64,000 bases of DNA, taken from NCBI GenBank assembly GCA_965249735.1, contig CBDFMS010000015.1, positions 62,001 to 126,000 of the forward strand. The letters run 5' to 3'. The notes beneath the pieces were generated by a model, which had not been told where the DNA came from, made no database searches, and was given only the letters and a program-made list of their open reading frames with translations. The translations under genes and the position numbers were made by a program. The stretch's first letter is position 1. Each line of letters starts with the position of its first letter. Of the stretch, positions 34,884 to 43,257 are shown one piece after another. This stretch comes from JANQSS01 sp965249735. Lineage in GTDB: Bacteria; Bacteroidota; Bacteroidia; Chitinophagales; Saprospiraceae.

Positions 34884-35607
34884 TGATCATTTCTCTGAAC
34901 TTCGCCAATTGCTCATTTATTTGAGCTTGCGTTTCATCAATTATTTCTTTGGGAGTCCCATTCATTATTTCATCTCCAATATGCAAATAGACATCGTTGC
35001 GCCATCGGGAAAAGAATTTTAAAAAGTGGGGCAAAAACGTATCGTCTCCAATAAACGGTGCCTTGGGATTATTATATGTGATACAAACGGGGACTACAGG
35101 GACACTGTTATCAACAGCAAGATTAAAACTACCGGGTTTAAATGGTAGCGTCGAAATTCCCGCAGACGACGTTCCCTCAGGATAAACTAGAATTGAACGT
35201 TCGTCTTTCAATCCTTTGACTACGGCGTCGCGTGTATTCTTTCTGCTTTTTCCACTTTCTCTTTTGACAAATATGACACCGGCAAGCTTAGTGGCATAGC
35301 CGATAATGGGCCACGAAGCCAGCTCTTGCTTGGCCACCGGCCAGATGTCGACGAAATAGGCCAATACGAAGGGATCGAGATATGTGATATGGTTTCCGAT
35401 ATATAAGGCTGTGCGCTTTGAAGGCCGGCCCGTCAGAATCGGACGAAGTCCCAGGACACGAAACACGATGAGGAAATAAGGCCGGCGAAATTTTAAGGCC
35501 ACTTTTGCCCGTTCTTTGACGAATAACACGCTGCACAAGACAATGCCTATGTAGAGCCCTGTCATAAGTGCAAAAATCAACAACCTGAGGATAGCAAGTA
35601 CAATCAT
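34870..35607 (-). CDS. 1-acyl-glycerol-3-phosphate acyltransferase-type (PlsC) protein
   Basis: 245 residues from the ATG at 35,607. I chose this start because it overlaps the preceding stop as ATGA; an upstream in-frame start at 35,652 would run into the previous gene. An N-terminal hydrophobic segment (LRLLIFALMTGLYIGIVL) is followed by the acyltransferase motifs NHITYLD (H-x4-D, ~83-89), VFVKRES (~120) and YPEGTSSAG (~145-153), and PVVPVCITY (~175). The family acylates lysophosphatidate or related lysolipids at the inner membrane. Its tight coupling to the other two genes suggests a shared envelope function. Confidence 0.85.
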   Translation of the reverse strand: MIVLAILRLLIFALMTGLYIGIVLCSVLFVKERAKVALKFRRPYFLIVFRVLGLRPILTGRPSKRTALYIGNHITYLDPFVLAYFVDIWPVAKQELASWPIIGYATKLAGVIFVKRESGKSRKNTRDAVVKGLKDERSILVYPEGTSSAGISTLPFKPGSFNLAVDNSVPVVPVCITYNNPKAPFIGDDTFLPHFLKFFSRWRNDVYLHIGDEIMNGTPKEIIDETQAQINEQLAKFREMINENH

Positions 35608-36035
35608 GGTTTGGGCCTGAACGTGGATGTATTTGTGACAAATCGCTCCCAATCGTCTTCAACATATGGCCTGACCAGGTGCCACATGGTTGTGATCACA
35701 GGCCCATGCTCCTCTTCCTTGCAATAACCTGTCCAGCTGGTAATACTGCCGTAGTCCTGCCAGTTAACCTGAAAGGATAGGGTTGGTAATTTTCCTTTCC
35801 GATTGACCACACCAACGAATTCAAATTTGTTGGCATCTCCGCTGGCATTGGATTGATAATACCCGCTAAAGAACTCTTGTGATTCATCCAGTATATGCAG
35901 GACAGAACCATCCGGGTTGATCCATTGACCCATAAGTGAATCACAGTTTTGTGCCTGAGTCCATGCCGGAGTAAACGACAAGAACACTAACAACGCAAAG
36001 CATTGGAAGCCTGATTTGTTTGTAAGAAAATGCAT
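35604..36035 (-). CDS. Secreted avidin-family protein
   Basis: 143 residues with a signal peptide (~1-29, cleavage near TQAQ|NCDS). The mature protein follows the avidin/streptavidin barrel. GQWINPDGS matches the G-W-x-N-x-x-G-S strand with streptavidin N23/S27. SGYYQS corresponds to Y43/S45, VNWQD to W79, SITSW to S88/T90/W92, TTMWHL to W108, and DDWERF to W120. At the last contact, D128, streptavidin has HDTF; here it is TSTF, so the Asp is replaced by Ser. Likely a biotin- or related ligand-binding exported protein. First gene of an overlapping operon with PlsC and an alpha/beta hydrolase. Confidence 0.8.
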   Translation of the reverse strand: MHFLTNKSGFQCFALLVFLSFTPAWTQAQNCDSLMGQWINPDGSVLHILDESQEFFSGYYQSNASGDANKFEFVGVVNRKGKLPTLSFQVNWQDYGSITSWTGYCKEEEHGPVITTMWHLVRPYVEDDWERFVTNTSTFRPKP

Positions 36036-36159
36036 GAATAGCTTTTGAGCGTTAATTACTTGTAATTTTGCGCTTCAAAGATAACTTTGTCCATTTGGGA
36101 TTTACGACAATTGTCGATTCCCATGACTTCACTTGGTAAGACAACAGAACGCAGACATA

Positions 36160-37590
36160 ATGAACGGAGAAACAGGGAGAATCGATACAGATCAGAAGGC
36201 ACTTGAAATCAATCTGAACGATAATATTTACGGGACCTTTGCCGAAATTGGTGCCGGTCAGGAGGTCGCGCGCTATTTTTTCAAAGTAGGCGCAGCCGCC
36301 GGAACGATTGCAAAGTCCATGTCTGCTTATGATAAGACATTCTCAGACTGTATTTATGGAGAAGAGAAAAGCGGGCGCTATGTCTGTGAATCACGAATCC
36401 ATAAAATGCTCGATCACGAGTACGCCTTGATGGTAGAGCGCCTCGGAGCTTCCCGGGCAGATACTTGTTTTTTCGCATTTGCTGATACCGTCGCGGCGCT
36501 GAACTATAGTCGCACCACAAAAGGACATGGCTGGTTGGGATTGCGATTCCAACTGAGTCCGCATGGCCCATCAAACGATATGCTCGTCCATGTCCGTATG
36601 TTGGATAATGATTATCGACAACAGCAAAGTGCCATCGGCATACTTGGTGTCAATCTTCTATATGCCTGTTATTTCTATCCAAATAATGTGGAAAAAATGA
36701 TCATCTCGCTCATGGATGATCTGCATGGCCGTATTTCAATCGATTTGATCGATTTGTCCGGACCCGATTTTCCAAATTTGGATATTCGATTACTTTCCAT
36801 GTACCTGGTCAAACACGGATTAACCCGCGTCGCTATGTTCAATTCAGCCGGGCACAGTATTCATCCGTCAGAATTTTTATATCGAAAATCATTGATGGTT
36901 GTCCGTGGTAATTATCGGCCACCAACGATAGTAAGTGAAGATGTATTTAAACGGGGTTTTGATCAATTTCAGTCAGATTTAAATGTATCAGATGAAAAAT
37001 CAAAATTAATGGCCGAAATCACCATGCAAAACCTAACCTATTCCGGTGAGGTGAGTGATATTGATTTTATTGCGCGGGCCGACATGTTGTGCCATATGGG
37101 ATATGATACGATTATTTCAAATTGTGCAGATCACCAAACCCTGGTCAATTATTTGTCCGATTATAAAACGGCCCACTTAGGTATTGTCGTCGGAGCCCGG
37201 GAAATGGAAGACCTGCTAAATGAAAACACGAATATGACAGGTGGTGAAAATATGCTCGTAACCTTTGGTCGATTATTTTCAAAAAACCTGACCGTCTATG
37301 TTTATCCTGCATTCAATGATAATAAAACTGTTTTATACACTTCGAAAAACATGCCGGTACACCCTATGATCAAATTTTTGTATCAGCACTTAATTGAACA
37401 AAAATTTATTGTTGATATCGAAGAGTATTCAGTTCAGGATTTGGATATTTTTCCAATGGAGGTTTTGGAAGAAATTCATCACAATACACCTGGTTGGGAG
37501 GATAAATTACCGAAAGGGCTGGGAGATATTATTCGATTAAATGGATATTTTGGATGGAATAGCAAAGCCTCAACTTTATCGGATGTCTAA
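36160..37590 (+). CDS. Conserved ~480-residue protein of unknown function
   Basis: 476 residues from the ATG at 36,160 (an in-frame TTG nine codons earlier). No signal peptide. The N-terminus YGTFAEIGAGQEVARYFFKVG and the segment SAYDKTFSDCIYG are strongly conserved in a family that I know from many Bacteroidota and Proteobacteria, often labelled TonB-dependent receptor in error. It has no beta-barrel or plug features. Other conserved-looking parts are GHGWLGLRFQ, GVNLLYACY and FNSAGHSIHP. The protein seems cytosolic. The next gene starts eight bases inside its end (ATGTCTAA), so the two are translationally coupled. Confidence 0.75.
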   Translation: MNGETGRIDTDQKALEINLNDNIYGTFAEIGAGQEVARYFFKVGAAAGTIAKSMSAYDKTFSDCIYGEEKSGRYVCESRIHKMLDHEYALMVERLGASRADTCFFAFADTVAALNYSRTTKGHGWLGLRFQLSPHGPSNDMLVHVRMLDNDYRQQQSAIGILGVNLLYACYFYPNNVEKMIISLMDDLHGRISIDLIDLSGPDFPNLDIRLLSMYLVKHGLTRVAMFNSAGHSIHPSEFLYRKSLMVVRGNYRPPTIVSEDVFKRGFDQFQSDLNVSDEKSKLMAEITMQNLTYSGEVSDIDFIARADMLCHMGYDTIISNCADHQTLVNYLSDYKTAHLGIVVGAREMEDLLNENTNMTGGENMLVTFGRLFSKNLTVYVYPAFNDNKTVLYTSKNMPVHPMIKFLYQHLIEQKFIVDIEEYSVQDLDIFPMEVLEEIHHNTPGWEDKLPKGLGDIIRLNGYFGWNSKASTLSDV

Positions 37591-38383
37591 ATATTTATTG
37601 CTATTTTCTTTATTGTCGCTTTTCTTCATTTCGTGTCGGAATAATAATTCAACACCGCGGTCGCATGATGAAATCGAAGTCGTCATCGAATCTGAATCGG
37701 TAATTCCTTTGGATCAGATAATGGGAAAATTTGATCCCGCACAACACGAAGACTTTGTTAGTATCGACAGTAAATATGCGGACCGGGAAAACATGTACCT
37801 GCACAAGGAAGCCTATTCAGCCTTTATCAGCATGTACGAGGCTGCTAAACGCGATACGATTCAATTAATTATCCGTTCTGCAACAAGGAATTTCTATCGA
37901 CAAAAACAAATTTGGGAAAGCAAATGGACAGGGAAGCGTTTGGTAGAAGGAGGAGAGAATCTGGCCCGGACGACACCCGATTCGACAACGCGTGCTTTAA
38001 AAATATTAAAATGGAGCTCCATGCCCGGTACGAGTCGGCATCACTGGGGCACTGATATAGATCTCAATGCATTCGAGAACGCCTATTTCATGTCGGGTGA
38101 AGGTAAACGCATATATGACTGGCTGATCCAGCATGCCCATGAATATGGCTTTTGTCAACCATACACCGAAAAAGGGTCGGAGAGACCTCATGGGTATAAT
38201 GAAGAACGCTGGCATTGGTCGTACCTGCCGTTGGCAAGAGAATATATAGCCGCAGCCGCGAATGATCTTGAAAATAATGACATTAATGGATTCAAAGGAA
38301 GTGGTACAGCAGCTAAGATTGATGTCAAAGGGAAATATATTTTAGGTGTATCCAATCAATGTAAGCATGACACAGATCAATAG
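37583..38383 (+). CDS. VanY-type D-Ala-D-Ala carboxypeptidase lipoprotein (M15)
   Basis: 266 residues from the ATG at 37,583, where a lipoprotein signal begins (FFISC, Cys at ~18). The M15B catalytic motifs are SRHHWGTDID at ~151-160 (His and Asp zinc ligands) and ERWHWSYLPL at ~209-218 (catalytic Glu and third ligand His). IRSATRNFYRQKQIWESKW corresponds to the substrate-side helix seen in VanY. It should trim the terminal D-Ala of peptidoglycan stem peptides in the periplasm. The C-terminal ~40 residues are an extension. It overlaps the previous gene by eight bases. Confidence 0.85.
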   Translation: MSKYLLLFSLLSLFFISCRNNNSTPRSHDEIEVVIESESVIPLDQIMGKFDPAQHEDFVSIDSKYADRENMYLHKEAYSAFISMYEAAKRDTIQLIIRSATRNFYRQKQIWESKWTGKRLVEGGENLARTTPDSTTRALKILKWSSMPGTSRHHWGTDIDLNAFENAYFMSGEGKRIYDWLIQHAHEYGFCQPYTEKGSERPHGYNEERWHWSYLPLAREYIAAAANDLENNDINGFKGSGTAAKIDVKGKYILGVSNQCKHDTDQ

Positions 38384-38483
38384 TTTTATGCACCTTACAA
38401 ACCAAAATAGATCGTAGTGAATTAATATCCGATCGCATAAACAAATTAAAGCGAACGGCATTATAATCCAAACAAAGCAATTT

Positions 38484-39038
38484 ATGTCATTAACAGAATC
38501 AACAATGTTGCCCATCGGTACGAAGGCACCATCTTTTATTTTACCGGATACGGTCAGTGACTCATTCATCTCATTGGATGATGGTAAGACCTATGCCGGC
38601 ACCCTGATCATGTTCATCTGCAATCATTGCCCGTATGTGATTCATGTGAATCCGGAGCTGGTGCGGCTTGGATTTGACTTGATGGCCAAAGACATCCGGG
38701 TGCTAGCCATTAGCTCCAATGATGTTCGTAATTACCCTCAGGACAGTCCTGAACGCATGCGAGAAGTAGCTGCAAAACTGGGTTTTCCTTTTCCATACTT
38801 GTATGATGAAAGCCAGGAAGTAGCTAAAGCATACGATGCTGCCTGCACGCCGGATTTTTATCTATTTGACTCGAGCCTGGATTTGTATTATCGCGGGCGA
38901 CTGGATGGAAGTCGACCCGGAAATGCAGCCCAATTGGATGGTAGCGATCTGCGAAACGCGGTGGGCTCCATGTTAGCCGGAGAAGAACCCCCAAGCGATC
39001 AATATCCAAGTGCCGGTTGTAATATTAAATGGAAATAA
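38484..39038 (+). CDS. Thioredoxin-like peroxiredoxin-family protein
   Basis: 184 residues with no signal peptide. AhpC/TSA-type fold: APSFILPDTVSDS (~13-25), then the redox motif FICNHCPYV (~46-54, CNHC), and a cis-Pro loop around CTPDFYLFD (~117-125). The relatives that I recall, beginning TESTMLPLGTKAPDF, are common in Bacteroidota and annotated thioredoxin family. Likely a cytosolic thiol oxidoreductase or a thiol peroxidase. It is followed ~165 bp later by a second thioredoxin-fold gene on the same strand. Confidence 0.85.
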   Translation: MSLTESTMLPIGTKAPSFILPDTVSDSFISLDDGKTYAGTLIMFICNHCPYVIHVNPELVRLGFDLMAKDIRVLAISSNDVRNYPQDSPERMREVAAKLGFPFPYLYDESQEVAKAYDAACTPDFYLFDSSLDLYYRGRLDGSRPGNAAQLDGSDLRNAVGSMLAGEEPPSDQYPSAGCNIKWK

Positions 39039-39204
39039 TCCTTTCCGTTAAGTCATCTTCTATTTTTGAATATGTGGTTTAACAATATGGATTTCTTTGG
39101 GTTCTAGATCATAAACATATAACATTTTTATTTAATTGTTAAATTGTTGTTTTACAGCAAAATATGGCACGATATTGGTATTTTATTAGGCCAAACAACA
39201 ATCT

Positions 39205-39681
39205 ATGAAACAACTCGGCGCCCTCGTATTCATTATCCTTCTGATTGCTTCTTGTAGCAAACCAACATATACCAGCTCAAGATCTTCTACTTATAAGAAA
39301 AAGTCAGAGTCAACCGTCCTGGTGGATTTTGACCGGAGCAATAAACTCAGTGGTGCGATGGATGATGCCAGGTCTTCCGGAAAGTACATTTTCATGGATT
39401 TCTATACAGACTATTGTCCACCTTGCAAGATGATGGATAAGGAAGTCTTTACCAATCGCGAGTTGGCCAATTACCTCAATTCCAATTTTGTCAATGTCAA
39501 AGTAAATGGCGGTAAAACAGACGGCGCCAACCTGGCAAGTCTCTATCAGGTGCGGGCCTACCCCACATTAATTTTTACTGATGCACACGGGAATGAGATC
39601 ATGCGAAAAGAAGGTGGCACAAGTATTTCGACTGTCCGCTATATGGCAGAAGAGGTGTTGCGTGCCACAGCCATGAAGTAA
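39205..39681 (+). CDS. Thioredoxin-fold lipoprotein
   Basis: 158 residues with a lipoprotein signal (LIASC, Cys at 17). A Ser-rich linker precedes the thioredoxin domain. IFMDFYTDYCPPCKMMDKEVF at ~68-88 contains the active site CPPC, and RAYPTLIFTD at ~120-129 contains the cis-Pro. The pattern (a WC-like site followed by MDKEVFTN) is that of the thioredoxin/DUF255-like group exported in Bacteroidota. It probably handles disulfides or reduces periplasmic or outer-membrane proteins. The interval of ~165 bp before it contains A/T-rich DNA only. Confidence 0.85.
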   Translation: MKQLGALVFIILLIASCSKPTYTSSRSSTYKKKSESTVLVDFDRSNKLSGAMDDARSSGKYIFMDFYTDYCPPCKMMDKEVFTNRELANYLNSNFVNVKVNGGKTDGANLASLYQVRAYPTLIFTDAHGNEIMRKEGGTSISTVRYMAEEVLRATAMK

Positions 39682-39852
39682 TCCCATCCTTCAATCTACC
39701 GATTTTATTAAACCCGCATGTTGTAGCACTTTGGTTCACATAAGCCTTCTCTACCCGGCTGAATGCACGATTTTAGACATACTATTTCATACAACCCCTT
39801 GATTTTCTGAGGAATAAGGTGTAAATTAAACTGACACCAAAAACCGCACATC

Positions 39853-41505
39853 ATGAAAACCCCAATCCGCAATCCTTTTCTCTGGCCCTATCTGCTATTT
39901 CTTGTTTTTCTATTACCCCTTAACAACACAAAAGCGCAGCCTGAATTTTTTATCGAAGGACCAATAAAACAACTGATCTTTCTGGAGCCACAACCCGCCG
40001 GGCTCAGTATGGTGGGTCATATCCCACTTACCAGTATAAACTTTACAGACAGTGTATTCTTTGTCAATATTTTCATGTTTGTCCCAGGTCCTGATACAAT
40101 TATTTGGATCGGTCAAAATGTCCCTATCCCTTCAAATAATACAGCCGTCCCACCCTCGGGAACATTTTTTCGGCAAATGTTAGAATTCGATCTGGATCCA
40201 TTGCAGTTATTACCTGCGGATCTGCCGCTGTTGCTTCCACAAGTTGATCTTGCAATTACACCACCTGATTTGCAGCCCTTCACTGAGCCGATTCCAATTC
40301 CCGGACCTTCGGCTTTTCAACCCATTCCTATTGTTCCGTTAGAGCTATACATCGAACCAAACCCGATCATTCCGGAACAACAATTCGATCCTATTTTGCC
40401 TCTTCCTTTTCCACCTGACCCTGCATTTATTGACTGGCAGGCGCCGGTCATTCTTCCACCCATCGTTGTTGAACGGGGATGTAATGTGCCCAACATTGAT
40501 CTGGATAATAGTATGCATCCTGCAAGTGCTACCTATGCCGGTGATAATAATGCCTGCGTGCCGGCAGGAACAGCCAACAGTTTTATGTGGCTAAGAGAAC
40601 AACACGATGAGATCGACTCCCTGCTCAACCTTGCTCATGGGGATGGAGACACGACGCATCGCAAGACATTGGAAGATATCAGTGCCTGTATGAATCGGGC
40701 AAACAATACAGGTGTAACGTCAAGAAACCATGCGAAGGGGAAACAAACTTTTGTTGACAAACATAAGTTACCTGTCAAAGTGAAATACCAAAGCATCTTT
40801 TATGACACCGATATTTTATCCGGAAACGACGCCTATGGACATGCAGCCGATAATCAAAATACAACAAGTAGAAATGTCGATCCATGCTGGATTATGGAAG
40901 AATTAGAAGATGGAGAAGACGTTGAGATGAATTATCAATGTTTTTGGGTTGATAGCCTTGGAAATAAAAGACCCGATGATCCATCCACGCCAAATGTCAA
41001 TGAAACGTATAGCAATAAACACTGCGTAGCATTGACCGGCGGGGTGAAAGTACACTTGGGACCTGGCGATGATTTCGTAGCAGGACTACACTTTAAGCAT
41101 GACATACGTCAGGATAGTGCCACTGGAACAATCATGGAATGGTCCTGGTTAGGAAAAACAACCATGGGAGGAAAAGAATATGCTGAATTGCAGGGAAAGG
41201 GTGGTCGAAGGATCGTCGATGGCGGTGTGACTTACACACGTCGTTGCCTCATTACAGATGCTATGTCAGAGAGCTTTTGCGATACTGTGACATTTGATAC
41301 GATTCCTTGTCCACCCAGCATTACACTGGCCGGTGATACACTATGTACCGGAGTCATTAAGGCGGATACCATATGTCTGTCGAATGTCGTCATAAAAGGA
41401 GGCCAGGATATACTATTCAAATGTTCAGTCATTAAAGTGCTTCCGACGTTTAAGCAAAACAATCCGACTTCGACTTTACGTGTGGATAATTCGGGCTGTC
41501 CATAA
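39853..41505 (+). CDS. Secreted Pro-rich protein with a cysteine-peptidase-like domain
   Basis: 550 residues with a signal peptide (to ~28, NTKAQ). Residues ~80-205 are unusually rich in Pro and Ile/Leu (PLPFPPDPAFIDW, PIPGPSAFQPIPIVP). After that NNACVPAGTANSFMWL at ~230-245 resembles the active-site Cys helix of papain/C39-like peptidases (C-x-P-A-x-x-x-N), and NKHCVALTGG at ~388-397 would carry the His, with W-SWLGKT later. A Cys-rich tail (PCPPSITLAGDTLC) follows and no T9SS sorting domain is evident. The peptidase call is by pattern only. The protein is isolated: no operon partner lies within ~80 bp on either side. Confidence 0.5.
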   Translation: MKTPIRNPFLWPYLLFLVFLLPLNNTKAQPEFFIEGPIKQLIFLEPQPAGLSMVGHIPLTSINFTDSVFFVNIFMFVPGPDTIIWIGQNVPIPSNNTAVPPSGTFFRQMLEFDLDPLQLLPADLPLLLPQVDLAITPPDLQPFTEPIPIPGPSAFQPIPIVPLELYIEPNPIIPEQQFDPILPLPFPPDPAFIDWQAPVILPPIVVERGCNVPNIDLDNSMHPASATYAGDNNACVPAGTANSFMWLREQHDEIDSLLNLAHGDGDTTHRKTLEDISACMNRANNTGVTSRNHAKGKQTFVDKHKLPVKVKYQSIFYDTDILSGNDAYGHAADNQNTTSRNVDPCWIMEELEDGEDVEMNYQCFWVDSLGNKRPDDPSTPNVNETYSNKHCVALTGGVKVHLGPGDDFVAGLHFKHDIRQDSATGTIMEWSWLGKTTMGGKEYAELQGKGGRRIVDGGVTYTRRCLITDAMSESFCDTVTFDTIPCPPSITLAGDTLCTGVIKADTICLSNVVIKGGQDILFKCSVIKVLPTFKQNNPTSTLRVDNSGCP

Positions 41506-41664
41506 TTGTTTTTGTTAAGGTAGTCTCGTGCAGCGTCATATTTTATTCTAACGTGTACGTCCGTTGATGGGCCTCGATAATTTTCTGTGAAAGAATTTCT
41601 TGTGGTCCTACAGGATTACTCTTACAGTTACGCAACCTTCACATCCGTAAAACGTTTTCGTTTC

Positions 41665-42225
41665 ATGGAATACAATAAACCCTTACTTCAAACCCTCATT
41701 CATTTATTTGAATATTACGAATCCCTCGGAAAAAAAACCGTTGATCAGCTTCCGGACGAAGGTTTATTTTGGAAATACAATGAAGAGAGCAACAGCATTG
41801 CCGTCATTGTAAAACATTTACACGGCAATATGTTATCCCGGTGGACTGATTTATTAACCACCGATGGAGAAAAGGAATGGCGCCATCGTGATAATGAATT
41901 CACAGATTCGATTCGCACGCGAAAAGAATTGCTCGAAAAATATGACCACGGTTGGAAAACGCTCTTCGGTACATTAGCAAGTTTATCCGATGATGACCTG
42001 AACCGAATCATTTACATTCGCAACATGGGGCATACCGTCCTGGAAGCCATCCACCGGCAGATCGCCCATTACGCCTATCATATCGGGCAAATTGTTGTTC
42101 TCGGAAAACAAATTCAAAATGAAAAATGGCAAACACTTTCAATTGCCCGAAATGCGTCAAAAAAATATAATGAAGAAAAGTTTTCAAAAGACAAAACTGA
42201 AAAGCATTTTACTGATGATTTATAA
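41665..42225 (+). CDS. DUF1572 (DinB-like) protein
   Basis: 186 residues from the ATG at 41,665; a GTG 26 codons upstream is in frame but adds no conserved sequence. Helical bundle with LLQTLIHLFEYYESLGKKTV at the start, then VIVKHLHGNMLSRW (~48-61; His of the metal site) and AIHRQIAHYAYHIGQIVVLG (~131-150; H...HxxxH). The layout is that of DUF1572, a DinB-superfamily branch. The C-terminal ~25 residues are Lys-rich. Function unknown; metal binding is likely. Confidence 0.8.
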   Translation: MEYNKPLLQTLIHLFEYYESLGKKTVDQLPDEGLFWKYNEESNSIAVIVKHLHGNMLSRWTDLLTTDGEKEWRHRDNEFTDSIRTRKELLEKYDHGWKTLFGTLASLSDDDLNRIIYIRNMGHTVLEAIHRQIAHYAYHIGQIVVLGKQIQNEKWQTLSIARNASKKYNEEKFSKDKTEKHFTDDL

Positions 42226-42246
42226 AAATAGTTCGGACAGCATTGT

Positions 42247-42951
42247 TTAACCGCCCTTCCTCAGTTGATCAAATTCTTCGACCGTAAGAATCTCCAGCAA
42301 TTTTGTTGTAATTAACAACTCAGAAGTAAACTGTCGATTTCGATGAATCAATCCAATATCTTTTGCATAATATTCTGATCCATACGACGACAATTCTATA
42401 CTTCCATCGAGATCCGAAATTATCCGCTCTTCCAGTTTAATTTTCACACAATCTCTGGATTCTCCTAAAAACTTCTGTTGATCTAAATTCATAAATCGGC
42501 GATTTCGAATTAAATCATACGATGTATTATTTCCATTTTCCGTTGGCACTTCCCAATTTACGCGATAAAAAACGACTTCGGAATAATCAATTTCGTTGAA
42601 TGGAAAAATAAAACCCGATTGAATATCAACAGGAATTTTTTCGCCTGAGGCGATTAATTCCAGGTTTTCGAGATTCACGCCATTGCTATAAAATTCTTCC
42701 CGACTCTCCTGTTTGAGTACAAATGAACCACTATACACACGCGTAACCAGTGTAGTTTTTCCTTCCGGTTTGATCTCCCAGTATTCCCGGCCTATGGAAT
42801 CATTTGCCGAGTACACATAGACCTGATGAATTTTTGGAAAATAGTATGATTGTAGTGGAGGCTCCGGGGAATTACAACTATATAGTGAGAGACATACAAG
42901 AAGAATCACTCCCAACATTTTGATGATTGCTTGTCCAGTCTTGAAATTCAT
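42247..42951 (-). CDS. Uncharacterised lipoprotein
   Basis: 234 residues. A lipoprotein signal with lipobox LYSC (Cys at ~26 from the first Met; Met12 at 42,918 is an equally possible start) is followed by a beta-rich mature domain (VYVYSANDSIGREYWEIKPEGK; FIFPFNEIDYSEVVFYRVNW; SSYGSEYYAKDIGLIHR). I do not recognise the family; similar small lipoproteins with a G.EYYA..IGLI.R strand are common in Bacteroidota and often annotated as hypothetical. It is convergent with the DUF1572 gene (~20 bp between stops), and secA starts ~300 bp behind it in the other direction. Confidence 0.65.
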   Translation of the reverse strand: MNFKTGQAIIKMLGVILLVCLSLYSCNSPEPPLQSYYFPKIHQVYVYSANDSIGREYWEIKPEGKTTLVTRVYSGSFVLKQESREEFYSNGVNLENLELIASGEKIPVDIQSGFIFPFNEIDYSEVVFYRVNWEVPTENGNNTSYDLIRNRRFMNLDQQKFLGESRDCVKIKLEERIISDLDGSIELSSYGSEYYAKDIGLIHRNRQFTSELLITTKLLEILTVEEFDQLRKGG

Positions 42952-43257
42952 TCTATCTCTCAGCCTTTTTCGAGAAATAAAACTACCAATTTAATGAGCA
43001 ATCAACCTGCTCTTCGTGTCGGTTCGATATTTCATCAACAATCTGTCGGTCAAGCATGCTTTCAACACCTATTTGCTTCAACAACTGTTACTTTTGCAGA
43101 CAATACCCGAGATTTTCAGACATTTTGTCTGAAATCCGGTAATGGTACGAAATGTGTCAATGAAAAGTAGACGCTTTCAAAATTTGAAAGAAAAGGAAAG
43201 AAAAAGCCATGACCTTCGTTTTTACATTGGCTTTAATTCAAGATAAACTCAACATAC
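42952..43257. other. Intergenic region before secA
   Basis: About 300 bp with an A/G-rich stretch (43,178-43,208) and no clear promoter box or repeat. An open plus-strand frame (42,931-43,170) looks non-coding. Confidence 0.5.

Noticed and set aside
36160..37590. TonB-dependent receptor
   Set aside because: No signal peptide, plug or barrel strands; that label on homologues appears to be an annotation error.
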